Assembly (NCBI RefSeq): GCF_963677155.1 | Contig: NZ_OY781884.1 | Span: 1,730,501 to 1,794,500 of the forward strand | Direction of reading: 5' to 3' | DNA length: 64,000 nt | DNA from: an uncultured Draconibacterium sp. | GTDB taxonomy: Bacteria; Bacteroidota; Bacteroidia; Bacteroidales; Prolixibacteraceae | In this document: in pieces, positions 28,002 to 36,596 of the stretch | Layout of the letters: the number at the start of each line of letters is the position of its first letter | Position numbering within the stretch: the stretch's first letter is position 1 | The notes under the pieces: generated by a model | Told to the model about the DNA's origin: nothing | Database searches by the model: none | The model's input: the letters and a program-made list of their open reading frames with translations, nothing else | Made by a program: the position numbers and the translations under genes

Positions 28002-29699
28002 ATGAAAAATACAATAAAAGCAGTAATTCTATCTGTGGCTCTATTTTTTACCTGGAGCTGTACAGACCTTGAAGAGCAGGTACTTGACGAATCTCTTACC
28101 GGAAATGTATCAGAAGATGAACTTGTAACAAGCGTTGTTGCTCCGGTTTATTCAAATCTATCAACTTTATTTTTACATACACACCTATTTTGCCTTCAGA
28201 TTATTTCTTCTGATGAAGGAATTCTGCCTGCTCGTGGAGGAAAAGATTGGTACGATGGAGGTGTATTTTATCAATTGCACCAACACGAGTGCCTTCCAAC
28301 AAATGCAAAAATCAAAGATACCTGGAACGATCTTACCAATATGCTTTCCCGGTCGGTTAGTGCCATTGAAACCTTAACACCAATGGCTGAAACAGATGCT
28401 TCAGCAAAAACATTTTTGGCAGAAGTTAGAGGAATGCGTGCTTATTACAACATGATAATGTTGGATTTGTGGGGAGTTGCCTTCAAAAAAGAAGAACCCA
28501 ATGAACTTTCAGTGATATTGCGCGGTAATGATGCAGTAGAATATATTCGTTCGGAATTTGAAGCAATAATCGACGACCTAAAAACCGATGTTGGCCCGGG
28601 ACGTTTAACACAGGGAGCGGTGTATGCATTACTAACACGCTTATACATGAATGCTGCAGTTTGGCGCGATCCGTATGCAACAAGCTTTAATTTTACAGAA
28701 GCAGATATGGATAAAGTAATTGAATACAGTACCAAGGTAATTAATGACTATGGCTATGAAATGTCTCCTGAATATTTCGAGTGTTTTGCCAACGATAACC
28801 ACACCAACAAAGAATTAATTTTTGCCGTTGACCAACGCCCGGATCTAAGCAGCTCGCATAACCGTATGTGTTACTGGTCAATGTCAGGAAGTTTCTATGG
28901 CAACCCTTTATTTCCTGACGGAGACGGAACTGACGGCGGAGCAATTACACAGGAATTCTACCAAAGTTGGGTGAATGCTTATGGCGATGTTGATCCTGCT
29001 GATGCCGACTGTCGTTTCTTTTGGGAACGTTTAATTATCCCTGAAGACTCAACTATTGCCGCAGAAGATTTCAAACTTAACCGAGGCATTTACAGAGGAT
29101 TACAATATGGGTTACAAAACGATGGCCACAAACAGCCTTTCCATGTTGATGAGGAAGGCGAGTATTATATTGGTCCTGTAAAAGATGTTAGAAGAGCGGC
29201 CGCCGATGCTTACGTTGACTACCTTTTAGAAGTTGACTTTACGGCCGAAGGCAGTGACTACAATCGCGGTTACCGTGTTGAAAAATACGAATGGAGCTCT
29301 GTTTCAACCAACGGCACCAACAAAGGCGAACACGACCTTGTTATTGTTCGTCTGGCAGACATGTACTTATTGCGTGCCGAAGCAAAACTACACAAAGGAG
29401 ATGCAGCAGGGGCTATGGCAGACGTTAACTTTGTAAGAGCATCAAGAACTGCACGGCCAGAAGTTACGCCTCCTGCCCTTAAAACAATGAATCTGGACAT
29501 ACTTTTCCGCGAACGTGGATTTGAGTTTTACTGGGAACACCAGCGAAGAACAGATATGATCCGCTTCGGAAAATATGAAGATCCGTTGATTGAAAAAACC
29601 AACAATGACGTAAAAAAACGTTTGTTTCCTATTCCACAAACAGCCATTGATGGGACCTCTGTCGTGGATGGCTATTTGGTTCAAAACGATAGTTATTAA
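28002..29699 (+). CDS. SusD/RagB-family substrate-binding lipoprotein
   Basis: A 565-residue surface lipoprotein with a signal ending at Cys20 (LFFTWSC) and the helical, TPR-like fold of SusD proteins (EVRGMRAYYNMIMLDLWG; LTRLYMNAAV; MYLLRAEAKLHKGDAAGAMADV; FRERGFEFYWEHQRRTDMIRFG). It would form the lid on the SusC barrel and capture the substrate. No glycan-degrading enzyme lies nearby, and the next gene is an alkaline phosphatase, so the ligand may carry phosphate; this is inference. Confidence 0.95.
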   Translation: MKNTIKAVILSVALFFTWSCTDLEEQVLDESLTGNVSEDELVTSVVAPVYSNLSTLFLHTHLFCLQIISSDEGILPARGGKDWYDGGVFYQLHQHECLPTNAKIKDTWNDLTNMLSRSVSAIETLTPMAETDASAKTFLAEVRGMRAYYNMIMLDLWGVAFKKEEPNELSVILRGNDAVEYIRSEFEAIIDDLKTDVGPGRLTQGAVYALLTRLYMNAAVWRDPYATSFNFTEADMDKVIEYSTKVINDYGYEMSPEYFECFANDNHTNKELIFAVDQRPDLSSSHNRMCYWSMSGSFYGNPLFPDGDGTDGGAITQEFYQSWVNAYGDVDPADADCRFFWERLIIPEDSTIAAEDFKLNRGIYRGLQYGLQNDGHKQPFHVDEEGEYYIGPVKDVRRAAADAYVDYLLEVDFTAEGSDYNRGYRVEKYEWSSVSTNGTNKGEHDLVIVRLADMYLLRAEAKLHKGDAAGAMADVNFVRASRTARPEVTPPALKTMNLDILFRERGFEFYWEHQRRTDMIRFGKYEDPLIEKTNNDVKKRLFPIPQTAIDGTSVVDGYLVQNDSY

Positions 29700-29718
29700 T
29701 TCTTTCTATAATTTATTT

Positions 29719-29748
29719 CCCGAAGGTCAGTCAAATTTGACCTTCGGG
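29719..29748 (+). other. Strong hairpin between susD and phosphatase genes
   Basis: An 11-bp perfect stem (CCCGAAGGTCA with its complement) encloses eight bases. There is no T-run after it, so it is not a standard terminator. It may stabilise the upstream message or reduce read-through into the phosphatase gene. Confidence 0.6.
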
Positions 29749-29769
29749 TTAGCTCAAATTACTTAAAAC

Positions 29770-30834
29770 ATGAAAAATATATTTTTAGCAATATTCCTGT
29801 TGGCACTTTCTTGTGCCTGTAACCAGGTTTCAAACCCAAAAACCAAAGAAAAAAAACCTGTCAACGTAATTTTCATGATTGGTGACGGTATGGGGTTAGC
29901 CCAGGTTTCATCGGCCTTTTATTTTAAAAAGACACCAGTAAACTTTAAACGGTTTAAAGAAATTGGACTGATTAACACCTCTACCGCAGTAGAAAAGATA
30001 ACAGATTCAGCGGCTGCAGGAACCGCGTTTAGCTGCGGAAAAAGAACCCGCAAAAAAATGATTGGCATGTCGGTTGATACCGTCTCGATGCCAAATATTA
30101 CCGATACGCTAAGCTCATTAAATTATAAAACGGGAATTGTGGTTACCTCATCGGTTACCGATGCTACACCGGCAGCTTTTTACGGCCATGTTCCTTCGCG
30201 ATACCAATACGAGGAACTTGCCAAACAACTTACTTCATCTAAAATTGATTTTGTTGCAGGCGGTGGTTTATCTGGTTTTATTAACCGAACGGACAGTGTT
30301 GACCTGCTACAAAAACTGGAAGAAGCCGGTTTTACTGTTGATACTGTTTCGCTAGAAAATTTTAATTGCGATACCAATAAAAAATATGCATTTATTCTGG
30401 CAAATGACAATATGCCCAAAATGCCCGAAGGCAGAGGTGATTATTTACCAACTGCTACACAAATGTCTATCGATTATCTTTCAAAAAACAAAGATGGATT
30501 CTTTTTAATGGTAGAAGGTTCTCAAATCGACTGGGGAGGGCACCGAAATAATGCAGAGCATGTAATTACAGAAGTAATTGACTTTGACGATGCTGTTGGA
30601 AAAGCACTGGATTTTGCGGAAAAAGATGGCAACACACTTGTAATTGTAACAGCCGATCACGAAACCGGTGGTTTTGCCCTTTCAGGCGATAAATACGAAG
30701 ACATAAAGTTTGCGCTGAATAATCATACTACCTCAATGGTACCATTTTTCGCATATGGCCCCGGGGCTGAACTTTTCACAGGAATATTTGACAACAAAGA
30801 TGTTTATAAAAAAATACTGAAAGCCATTCAATAA
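29770..30834 (+). CDS. Alkaline phosphatase, lipoprotein
   Basis: A 354-residue PhoA-family enzyme that hydrolyses phosphate monoesters outside the cytoplasm. A lipoprotein signal ends at LALSCAC. Metal and active-site motifs are intact: IGDGMGLAQVS, the nucleophile Ser in TDSAAAGTAFSCG, VEGSQIDWGGHRNNA, and TADHETGG near the C-terminus. It is shorter than E. coli PhoA (471) but in range for the compact forms. It lies 70 bases behind the SusD gene in the same direction, so it probably belongs to the same substrate-scavenging locus. Confidence 0.94.
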   Translation: MKNIFLAIFLLALSCACNQVSNPKTKEKKPVNVIFMIGDGMGLAQVSSAFYFKKTPVNFKRFKEIGLINTSTAVEKITDSAAAGTAFSCGKRTRKKMIGMSVDTVSMPNITDTLSSLNYKTGIVVTSSVTDATPAAFYGHVPSRYQYEELAKQLTSSKIDFVAGGGLSGFINRTDSVDLLQKLEEAGFTVDTVSLENFNCDTNKKYAFILANDNMPKMPEGRGDYLPTATQMSIDYLSKNKDGFFLMVEGSQIDWGGHRNNAEHVITEVIDFDDAVGKALDFAEKDGNTLVIVTADHETGGFALSGDKYEDIKFALNNHTTSMVPFFAYGPGAELFTGIFDNKDVYKKILKAIQ

Positions 30835-30890
30835 GAGCTTCCAGCGATTAAAGACATTTTACTTTCGATAAGTTTAGTTATTCAGATTTA

Positions 30891-30919
30891 GAGCTTCTGT
30901 CAAATGGCAGAAGCTCTTT
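30891..30919 (+). terminator. Terminator-like hairpin after phosphatase
   Basis: GAGCTTCTG pairs with CAGAAGCTC over 9 bp and is followed by a short TTTCC tract. It probably ends the SusCD-phosphatase transcript; the weak T-run lowers confidence. Confidence 0.55.
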
Positions 30920-30921
30920 CC

Positions 30922-30960
30922 AAAAAAAAATTCCACCTGCAATAACTACAGATGGAATTT
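30922..30960 (-). terminator. Rho-independent terminator of der
   Basis: Read on the minus strand, a 12-bp stem with one G-U pair (AAATTCCATCTG with CAGGTGGAATTT) is followed by a run of T. It lies just past the der stop. Confidence 0.75.
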
Positions 30961-30985
30961 TCTGACTCCGGTCTTCCGGCTCCTA

Positions 30986-32296
30986 TTATTTCTGTCTGAA
31001 ATAAATTTGAATAGGTACGCCGGTAAGATTAAAGTTGTCGCGCAACTGATTTTCGATATATCGTTTATACGGCTCTTTAATGTATTGCGGTAAATTGGCA
31101 AACAATGCAAACGCCGGTGTTGGCGATGGTAATTGCGTACAATACTTAATTTTTATGTATTTACCTTTTACTGATGGAGGGCCGTAATTTTCGATGGCTT
31201 CCAACAGAATTTCGTTCAACTCCGATGTTTTAATTCGCTGCTTACGGTTTTGATGTACTTCCATTGCAACTTCCAGCGCTTTGTGTACACGCTGTTTTGT
31301 TAATGCCGAAATAAAAATGATCGGCACATCGGTAAATGGTGCTAAACGATCATGAATTTCCTGCGTCATTTTTTTGGTGGTCATGGTATCTTTATCAATC
31401 AAATCCCACTTATTCACCAAAATAACCACACCTTTTTTATTTTTTATAATCAGGTTCAGAATGTTCATGTCCTGTGCTTCCACACCACGTGTTGCATCAA
31501 TCAATAACATACAAACATCCGAATTTTCGATGGTACGCACCGAGCGCAAGACCGAGTAAAACTCCAGATCTTCGTGCACTTTTCCCTTCTTGCGTAATCC
31601 GGCTGTGTCAACGATCATAAAATCGTGACCAAACTTATTGTATCGGGTATGTATCGAATCGCGCGTTGTGCCGGCAACATCGGTTACAATGTTACGGTCT
31701 TCGCCAATCAATGCATTTATAAACGACGATTTACCTACGTTCGGACGGCCAACTACCGACAGGTGTGGCAATTCGTGCTCTTCTTCCAGCGAATCTTTGT
31801 GCGGAAATTTTTCTACCAGTGCATCCAGCATATCGCCGGTTCCACTTCCAGTCATTGACGAAATACAATAGATTTCGCCCAATCCTAAGCCGTAAAATTC
31901 CTGCGCGTCCAGAATTCGGTTATGGTTGTCGACCTTGTTTACAACCACGATGATCTCCTTTTTACTGCGACGTAAAATATTTGCGATGGCATCATCCAGG
32001 TCGGTAGTTCCGGCTTCAACGTCAACCACAAACATAATCACATCGGCCTCGTCAATGGCCAAATGCACTTGTTTGTTAATCTCTGATTCAAAAACATCTT
32101 CCGAGTTAACGACATAACCTCCGGTATCAATTACCGAATATTCAACGCCAATCCACTCGCCTTTCCCGTAATTACGGTCGCGGGTAACGCCTGCTGTTTC
32201 GTCAACAATGGCTTTGCGCTGTTCAATCAAACGATTAAACAAAGTTGATTTACCAACATTCGGGCGTCCTACTATAGCTACTATTCTGCTGCTCAT
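30986..32296 (-). CDS. der: Ribosome biogenesis GTPase Der (EngA)
   Basis: Der is a tandem GTPase needed for 50S subunit assembly. The 436-residue protein carries two G domains, each with its P-loop ([11 protein letters not shown] at residues 9-19 and [11 protein letters not shown] about residue 182), DTGG/DTAG switches and NKxD motifs (VVNKVDN, LVNKWDL). A KH-like C-terminal domain ends in IQIYFRQK. It is followed on the same strand order by era upstream (130-base gap with REP-like hairpins), so two ribosome assembly GTPases sit side by side. Confidence 0.97.
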   Translation of the reverse strand: MSSRIVAIVGRPNVGKSTLFNRLIEQRKAIVDETAGVTRDRNYGKGEWIGVEYSVIDTGGYVVNSEDVFESEINKQVHLAIDEADVIMFVVDVEAGTTDLDDAIANILRRSKKEIIVVVNKVDNHNRILDAQEFYGLGLGEIYCISSMTGSGTGDMLDALVEKFPHKDSLEEEHELPHLSVVGRPNVGKSSFINALIGEDRNIVTDVAGTTRDSIHTRYNKFGHDFMIVDTAGLRKKGKVHEDLEFYSVLRSVRTIENSDVCMLLIDATRGVEAQDMNILNLIIKNKKGVVILVNKWDLIDKDTMTTKKMTQEIHDRLAPFTDVPIIFISALTKQRVHKALEVAMEVHQNRKQRIKTSELNEILLEAIENYGPPSVKGKYIKIKYCTQLPSPTPAFALFANLPQYIKEPYKRYIENQLRDNFNLTGVPIQIYFRQK

Positions 32297-32314
32297 TTTT
32301 TCAATCTTTTTTAA

Positions 32315-32423
32315 GGGCGAAAAGCCCGTTGTTTTCCGGAGGCTTCCATCTCCCCCGCCTTGAAAGTCGGGGCTAAGGATGTTTTCCCTGTTTCTGCAAC
32401 TTACTTTCTACTCCGGTCTTCCG
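32315..32423. repeat. REP-like hairpins between era and der
   Basis: The spacer holds GGGC-gaaaa-GCCC (32315-32327) and an imperfect palindrome CCCCG/CGGGG with inner CTT/AAG (32353-32372), resembling in design the palindromes near 35.65 kb. At 32410-32423 the 14-mer ACTCCGGTCTTCCG repeats exactly a sequence at 30965-30978, next to the end of der. Confidence 0.45.
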
Positions 32424-32426
32424 ACT

Positions 32427-33311
32427 TTAAAATTTATCGTAACCAAAATTCTTTAACTGACCGTCTTTCTCGCGCCAGTCTTTGGCTACTTTAACATACA
32501 ACTCCAGAAAAATTTTCTTGTCAAAAAACTCTTCTGCATCAAGGCGTGCTTCCGTTCCAACCCTTTTTATCATCTTGCCCTGATGCCCAATGATAATTCC
32601 CTTCTGGCTATCGCGCGACACGTGAATCACCGTACGGATATTTATAATTTTATCTGTCTCTTTAAACTCTTCAACTTCAACCTCCACCGAATAAGGTATC
32701 TCCTTTTGGTAGTGCAGAAGAATCTTCTCCCGAATAATTTCCTGCACAAAAAAGCGCTCGTTCCGGTCGGTCAGTTGTTCTTTTGAGAAAAAGGCCGGAC
32801 CTTCGGGAAGGTGCTCCATAATGCGATCGAAAATAGGTTCGATATTGAACTTTTCCAGGGCTGAAATTGCAAAAACATCGGCCCCCGGAAATGTGTTCGA
32901 CCAATGATCGTACAGTTTTAATACCTCCTCCTGGTTCGACAAATCGATCTTATTCAGCAACACGATAACCGGCATGTTCGACTTACGTACTTTCTCGATG
33001 TACTCCGGATTTTTGTCTACCTTTTCTTTTACATCGGTAACAAAAAGAATCACATCAGCATCGATTAAAGCTGTGTCAACAAACTTCATCATCGATTCCT
33101 GAAGCTTATAACTGGGCTTCAGAATACCGGGAGTATCGGAATAAACAATCTGGAAATCGTCGCCACTTACAATGCCTTTAATGCGGTGGCGCGTGGTTTG
33201 CATCTTTTGGGTAATGATAGACAGTTTTTCGCCTACCAGTGCATTCATAATTGTTGATTTTCCCACATTCGGGTTGCCAACAATGTTCACAAATCCTGCT
33301 TTATGTGCCAT
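32427..33311 (-). CDS. era: GTPase Era
   Basis: Era binds the 3' end of 16S rRNA and assists 30S maturation. The 294-residue protein has the P-loop GNPNVGKSTIMNAL at residues 12-25, switch motif SDTPG, NKID (LLNKIDLSN) and a C-terminal KH domain with GIIIGHQGKMIKRVG. Start MAHKAGFVNIVG is canonical. It lies upstream of der in the same direction with a 130-base spacer. Confidence 0.97.
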   Translation of the reverse strand: MAHKAGFVNIVGNPNVGKSTIMNALVGEKLSIITQKMQTTRHRIKGIVSGDDFQIVYSDTPGILKPSYKLQESMMKFVDTALIDADVILFVTDVKEKVDKNPEYIEKVRKSNMPVIVLLNKIDLSNQEEVLKLYDHWSNTFPGADVFAISALEKFNIEPIFDRIMEHLPEGPAFFSKEQLTDRNERFFVQEIIREKILLHYQKEIPYSVEVEVEEFKETDKIINIRTVIHVSRDSQKGIIIGHQGKMIKRVGTEARLDAEEFFDKKIFLELYVKVAKDWREKDGQLKNFGYDKF

Positions 33312-33376
33312 TATTTCAAACTATTAGGTGTTCCTCCCCTTGCGGGAATTCTCTGTTATATTTCTAAAAATCGGCA

Positions 33377-33384
33377 CAAAGATA
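33377..33384 (-). promoter_or_regulatory. Likely -7 element for era
   Basis: TATCTTTG on the minus strand matches TAnnTTTG exactly, 66 bases upstream of the era start. No good -33 box is visible. Confidence 0.35.
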
Positions 33385-33540
33385 ATCGAATTCAACAAAT
33401 TGCGTTCACAACGGCATAATATTTTGATTTTCAAGGTAAAAGTTTCACACAGGCGCCATCAATCAGAAATAACCTCCTCTTTACTTCTTACATATATTTT
33501 TTTGAATTAGTGATTACCGGTTGAAATTCCGGGAATGGAA

Positions 33541-34311
33541 TCACTGATTTTCCTTCACGTACTTCATTACATTTATAAAGGAGTCACTGTAAAGATCATC
33601 GCTATTTTCGCTTACATATTGCAGCAGTTGTTTATGTACATCTGCCGCGGTATTCAGGTAACCACCTCCCACATTGTGAAACATAAATACCACAATAGTT
33701 CCTTTTGCTTTGGCTTCCTCAACCTTTGCAATCAGGTCGTCAATCTTCGGCTCAACCGACATAAAACTTGGTGTTTTCCAGGTTTTATATCCATCCATGG
33801 TCTCCGGGATGGGGCCGTCGCAACGGGCAGCCACAAAAATATTTTTTATTGAATCGGTAAAATCCACACCATTGGCCACAAAATGGCTACACGTGTATCC
33901 GTAACTTCGCTCTGTTTTTCCATCGATAGCTTTTAACAAAGTGTTGGCTGTTTTTAACTCTGCAACAATCTGTTCGGGCGTATAAGTTCTCAGGTCGTAT
34001 TCGGGTTTTACCCAATCTTGCCCGGTTCCGTCGCATGGGTGAAATAGTGTGTGGTTTCCCAGCTCGTACCCTCGCTTTGTAATGGCACGCCACTCTTCGG
34101 TTCGGTTATATAAGCTTGGCGAATTACCGGTACAGAAAAATGTTCCTTTCAAACCAAACTCGTCCAATTGCGGAACAACAACATCCAAATCGCAATCCAA
34201 ACCATCGTCGTAAGTAAAAACGACAGCTGCTTTGGCACCATTTGGCCACTTAAACTGTGCGTTTGAGCTAAAGGCAAAAACAGTTAAAATTAAGATTAAC
34301 AGTGTTCTCAT
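33541..34311 (-). CDS. Secreted polysaccharide deacetylase (NodB homology domain)
   Basis: A 256-residue protein with a signal peptide (MRTLLILILTVFAFSSNAQ) and a NodB-type carbohydrate esterase fold: AAVVFTYDDGLDCDLD holds the catalytic and metal Asp residues, and GNHTLFHPCD the metal His pair. It would remove acetyl groups from an extracytoplasmic glycan or peptidoglycan. Its ATG overlaps the end of the DapF-like gene by 4 bases (34308-34311), so the two are translationally coupled, an unusual pairing that hints at a shared cell-wall role. Confidence 0.88.
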   Translation of the reverse strand: MRTLLILILTVFAFSSNAQFKWPNGAKAAVVFTYDDGLDCDLDVVVPQLDEFGLKGTFFCTGNSPSLYNRTEEWRAITKRGYELGNHTLFHPCDGTGQDWVKPEYDLRTYTPEQIVAELKTANTLLKAIDGKTERSYGYTCSHFVANGVDFTDSIKNIFVAARCDGPIPETMDGYKTWKTPSFMSVEPKIDDLIAKVEEAKAKGTIVVFMFHNVGGGYLNTAADVHKQLLQYVSENSDDLYSDSFINVMKYVKENQ

Positions 34312-35171
34312 AGTTCAAGATCGTTTATTAATTCGGCACTTAATGTTCCTGATCCAATCTCGCGTACTTCGCCGGTCATGCGGATTTCCCAATCTTCATC
34401 AATTTCAATAGCCAGATTTCCACCCGGCATTTTTATGGTAAGGTTGCGTTCGGTCAATCCGCGTTTTACAACTGTACAAGCCACTGCACACGACGAACTT
34501 CCTGAGGCCAGTGTCCAGCCGGCACCGCGCTCCCAAATCATCACTTCCACTTCGTTTGGCGAAACAACTTTTGCAAACTGTACATTTATGCGGTTCGGAA
34601 ACATTGGGTTAGTCTCAATTTGCGGCCCAAATGTTTTTATTTCCTTTTCATCAAGATTATCGGTTAAAACCACACAGTGCGGATTGCCTACCGACACACA
34701 ATTAATTTCATATCCGCAGTATTCCAGTTCAAGTGGCTCTCCAATACATTCCTCTTTTTCGCAATTAACTGGTATTTTTTTCGATTCGAAAATCGCTTTT
34801 CCCATATCCACTTTAATGGTGAAAGCCTTGTTATTTTTCTCTTCAATTACTTCTGCCTTCACCAGCCCTCCGGGCGTTTCTATGCTGAATGATTTTGATT
34901 GGGTAAAACCATAATCATACAAATACTTGGCAAAAATACGCAAGCCATTTCCACTTTTCTCAGCTTCTGAACCATCGGGATTCAGAATACGCAAACCAAA
35001 ATCAGCTTTCTCGCTTGACACTTTCAGAAGAATGCCGTCGGAGCCAATGCCGAAGTGAACATCGCAAATGCGAATTATTGCTTTTTCTGTTAATTCAAAA
35101 GTTATCTCATCCTGATTTAAAACGATGTAATCGTTACCCAGACCGTGTGATTTTACAAAGAAGTTTTGCAT
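34308..35171 (-). CDS. Diaminopimelate epimerase homologue with Ser/Ser active site
   Basis: A 287-residue DapF-fold protein (N-terminus FFVKSHGLGNDYIVLNQ; FGIGSDGILL; VSVGNPHCV). In characterised DapF the acid/base pair is two cysteines, in CGNG and ACGxGxxA contexts. Here both positions are serine: Ser73 in EAEKSGNGLRIF and Ser223 in TLASGSSSCAV; both codons were checked (AGT and TCA). It may be a distinct subfamily with another substrate, or a slow epimerase. If it is the only copy, it would be needed to make meso-DAP after DapL. It overlaps the deacetylase gene by 4 bases. Confidence 0.85.
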   Translation of the reverse strand: MQNFFVKSHGLGNDYIVLNQDEITFELTEKAIIRICDVHFGIGSDGILLKVSSEKADFGLRILNPDGSEAEKSGNGLRIFAKYLYDYGFTQSKSFSIETPGGLVKAEVIEEKNNKAFTIKVDMGKAIFESKKIPVNCEKEECIGEPLELEYCGYEINCVSVGNPHCVVLTDNLDEKEIKTFGPQIETNPMFPNRINVQFAKVVSPNEVEVMIWERGAGWTLASGSSSCAVACTVVKRGLTERNLTIKMPGGNLAIEIDEDWEIRMTGEVREIGSGTLSAELINDLEL

Positions 35172-35186
35172 AGTAGTTTTATATTT

Positions 35187-35612
35187 CTAAAAGTTCTCAA
35201 AATTATAATTCTTAATGAACTCATTGTACTCTTCCTCCCAACTTTTCTTTTTGTGATGAATTTCCTGGTTCTGAATATAAATTTTTACTTTCTCAACTTG
35301 CGATTCACTAATAGAAACAGCAAAGTATTCATCTGCCCATTTAAAGTTCTTACATAAGTTCTCTTTATTAACCCAATACGAACTTTCTCCTTTTATGAGC
35401 TGAATAACTTTAGCAATATTCTGTTCCGGCAAGAGTGATATTAAACAATGAATATGATCTCGATATCCATTAATTGAATAAATAAAAATCCCCTTCGTTT
35501 TAGCATTAGTTAGGATATGATCCAATATTCTCGGTTTATTTTCATCTGTTAAAAGTGGAACTTTGGATTTTGTTCCCCATACACAATGTAACCAATTTCG
35601 AACATAAGACAT
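35187..35612 (-). CDS. Y1 transposase of IS200/REP-associated type
   Basis: A 141-residue single-domain tyrosine (Y1, HUH) transposase. The metal-binding HUH motif is HIHCLI (about residues 53-58), and a candidate catalytic Tyr is in VKIYIQNQEIHHKKK. The C-terminus (EEEYNEFIKNY) matches the Bacteroidota IS200-like group. It nicks single-stranded DNA at hairpins. No clear IS ends flank it, but three palindromes lie just upstream, so it may be a domesticated REP-associated form (RAYT). It is wedged 15 bases from the DapF-like gene. Confidence 0.88.
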   Translation of the reverse strand: MSYVRNWLHCVWGTKSKVPLLTDENKPRILDHILTNAKTKGIFIYSINGYRDHIHCLISLLPEQNIAKVIQLIKGESSYWVNKENLCKNFKWADEYFAVSISESQVEKVKIYIQNQEIHHKKKSWEEEYNEFIKNYNFENF

Positions 35613-35626
35613 ATACTAATATTTGA

Positions 35627-35717
35627 GGGCTAAAGCCCGGTTATCTGATCATTCTCATAACCCCAGGCTTAAGCCTGGGGTTATATGGCATTGCAACAAA
35701 TCAGGGTTTTAACCCTG
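35627..35717. repeat. REP-like palindrome cluster beside the transposase
   Basis: Three palindromes lie in 91 bases: GGGCT-aa-AGCCC (35627-35638); a perfect 28-base palindrome centred on CTTAAG with CCCC/GGGG arms (35657-35684); and CAGGGTT-tt-AACCCTG (35702-35717). The last overlaps the stop codon of the HEPN-like gene. They are probably the recognition hairpins of the adjacent Y1 transposase. Confidence 0.75.
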
Positions 35718-36596
35718 CATATTTCTATTGTTATTTAATATCAGATTTTGGAGTAACACCATTGTAAGATTTATAACAAGTAAAGCATCGTTCTGATTTG
35801 CAGAACCATTAGTAGGATGCACACCAGCCTTATCTTTTCTGATTCGCTCCAGGAAACTATTAATATTCAAATAAATAGTGTTTGTTAACTCATAATCAGA
35901 AAGGAGCTGGTTATTCTTAGCTTCTTTTAAAAGAACATTGATTTTCTTTTTCTGATTTACTTCTCCATCAACCAAAACTTGTAATGCTGCCTGAACTGCA
36001 TTTATTGATTTGGTAATTACATCATTATAGTCTTTTGCCCTGAAACTTTCAAAAGCCTTGTTAAGCTCATTATTCACTCCGTCGTATGTAGAATCTTTTA
36101 ACAATTGAAAAGTGGGATCGTAAATTTCAGTCACAATTTTTTCAGATTGACGGGGAACAAATTGATTGTTTCGAATCATCATGTTTACTCCGAATTGAGA
36201 AAAAATACTTTCACAAATATCTATCAATTTGTTAAGCTTATTTGTATTACGATCACCCTTAACGACAATATTAAAGTAAATTGAGAGTAATTCATAAAAG
36301 AAAAAGTCATCAATTTCCTCATACAAAGCAATCTGTAGAGCATCCTCAATATCAAAATAATATCCAACACCTTCTTCACTTGGAGTAAACCCAAAATTAA
36401 TTCTTCTATATTTCAGCTGGAGGAGTTCTAATGCCGCAAGCAAACTAGCAGCCTCAAAATTCCAAACCTGATACAACTGAGCATCTAATAGTTCAGAATA
36501 GCTTTCTCTAACTTCTGTCCAACTTCTTAGTTGTAAATTTGGATAAAGCGCATTTTTTAAATCTGAACGTGAATGTGAATAGTATTGGAATTCCAT
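35709..36596 (-). CDS. Abortive infection/HEPN-like protein
   Basis: A 295-residue, all-helical-looking protein. The C-terminus (NINSFLERIRKDKAGVHPTNG, then DALLVINLTMVLLQNLI) resembles the Abi_C domain of abortive infection proteins, and carries an R-x6-H motif (R253, H260) expected for HEPN ribonucleases. The N-terminal half is not recognised. I use the ATG at 36596; the longer frame starts at a TTG. The gene is visibly richer in A+T (about 27-30% G+C in two lines counted, against about 43% in a dapL line), which with the neighbouring transposase suggests acquisition. A phage-defence role is inference. Confidence 0.6.
   Translation of the reverse strand: MEFQYYSHSRSDLKNALYPNLQLRSWTEVRESYSELLDAQLYQVWNFEAASLLAALELLQLKYRRINFGFTPSEEGVGYYFDIEDALQIALYEEIDDFFFYELLSIYFNIVVKGDRNTNKLNKLIDICESIFSQFGVNMMIRNNQFVPRQSEKIVTEIYDPTFQLLKDSTYDGVNNELNKAFESFRAKDYNDVITKSINAVQAALQVLVDGEVNQKKKINVLLKEAKNNQLLSDYELTNTIYLNINSFLERIRKDKAGVHPTNGSANQNDALLVINLTMVLLQNLILNNNRNMQG

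Noticed and set aside
29719-29748. Rho-independent terminator after susD
   Set aside because: The stem is strong but no T-run follows.
22682-30834. Classical polysaccharide utilisation locus
   Set aside because: SusCD are present but there is no glycoside hydrolase, lyase, esterase or sulfatase in or next to the cluster; only a phosphatase.
35187-35612. Complete IS200 element
   Set aside because: Only 15 bases separate the gene from the dapF-like start on one side, and no pair of IS200-type ends or tnpB gene is seen; a REP-associated form fits better.
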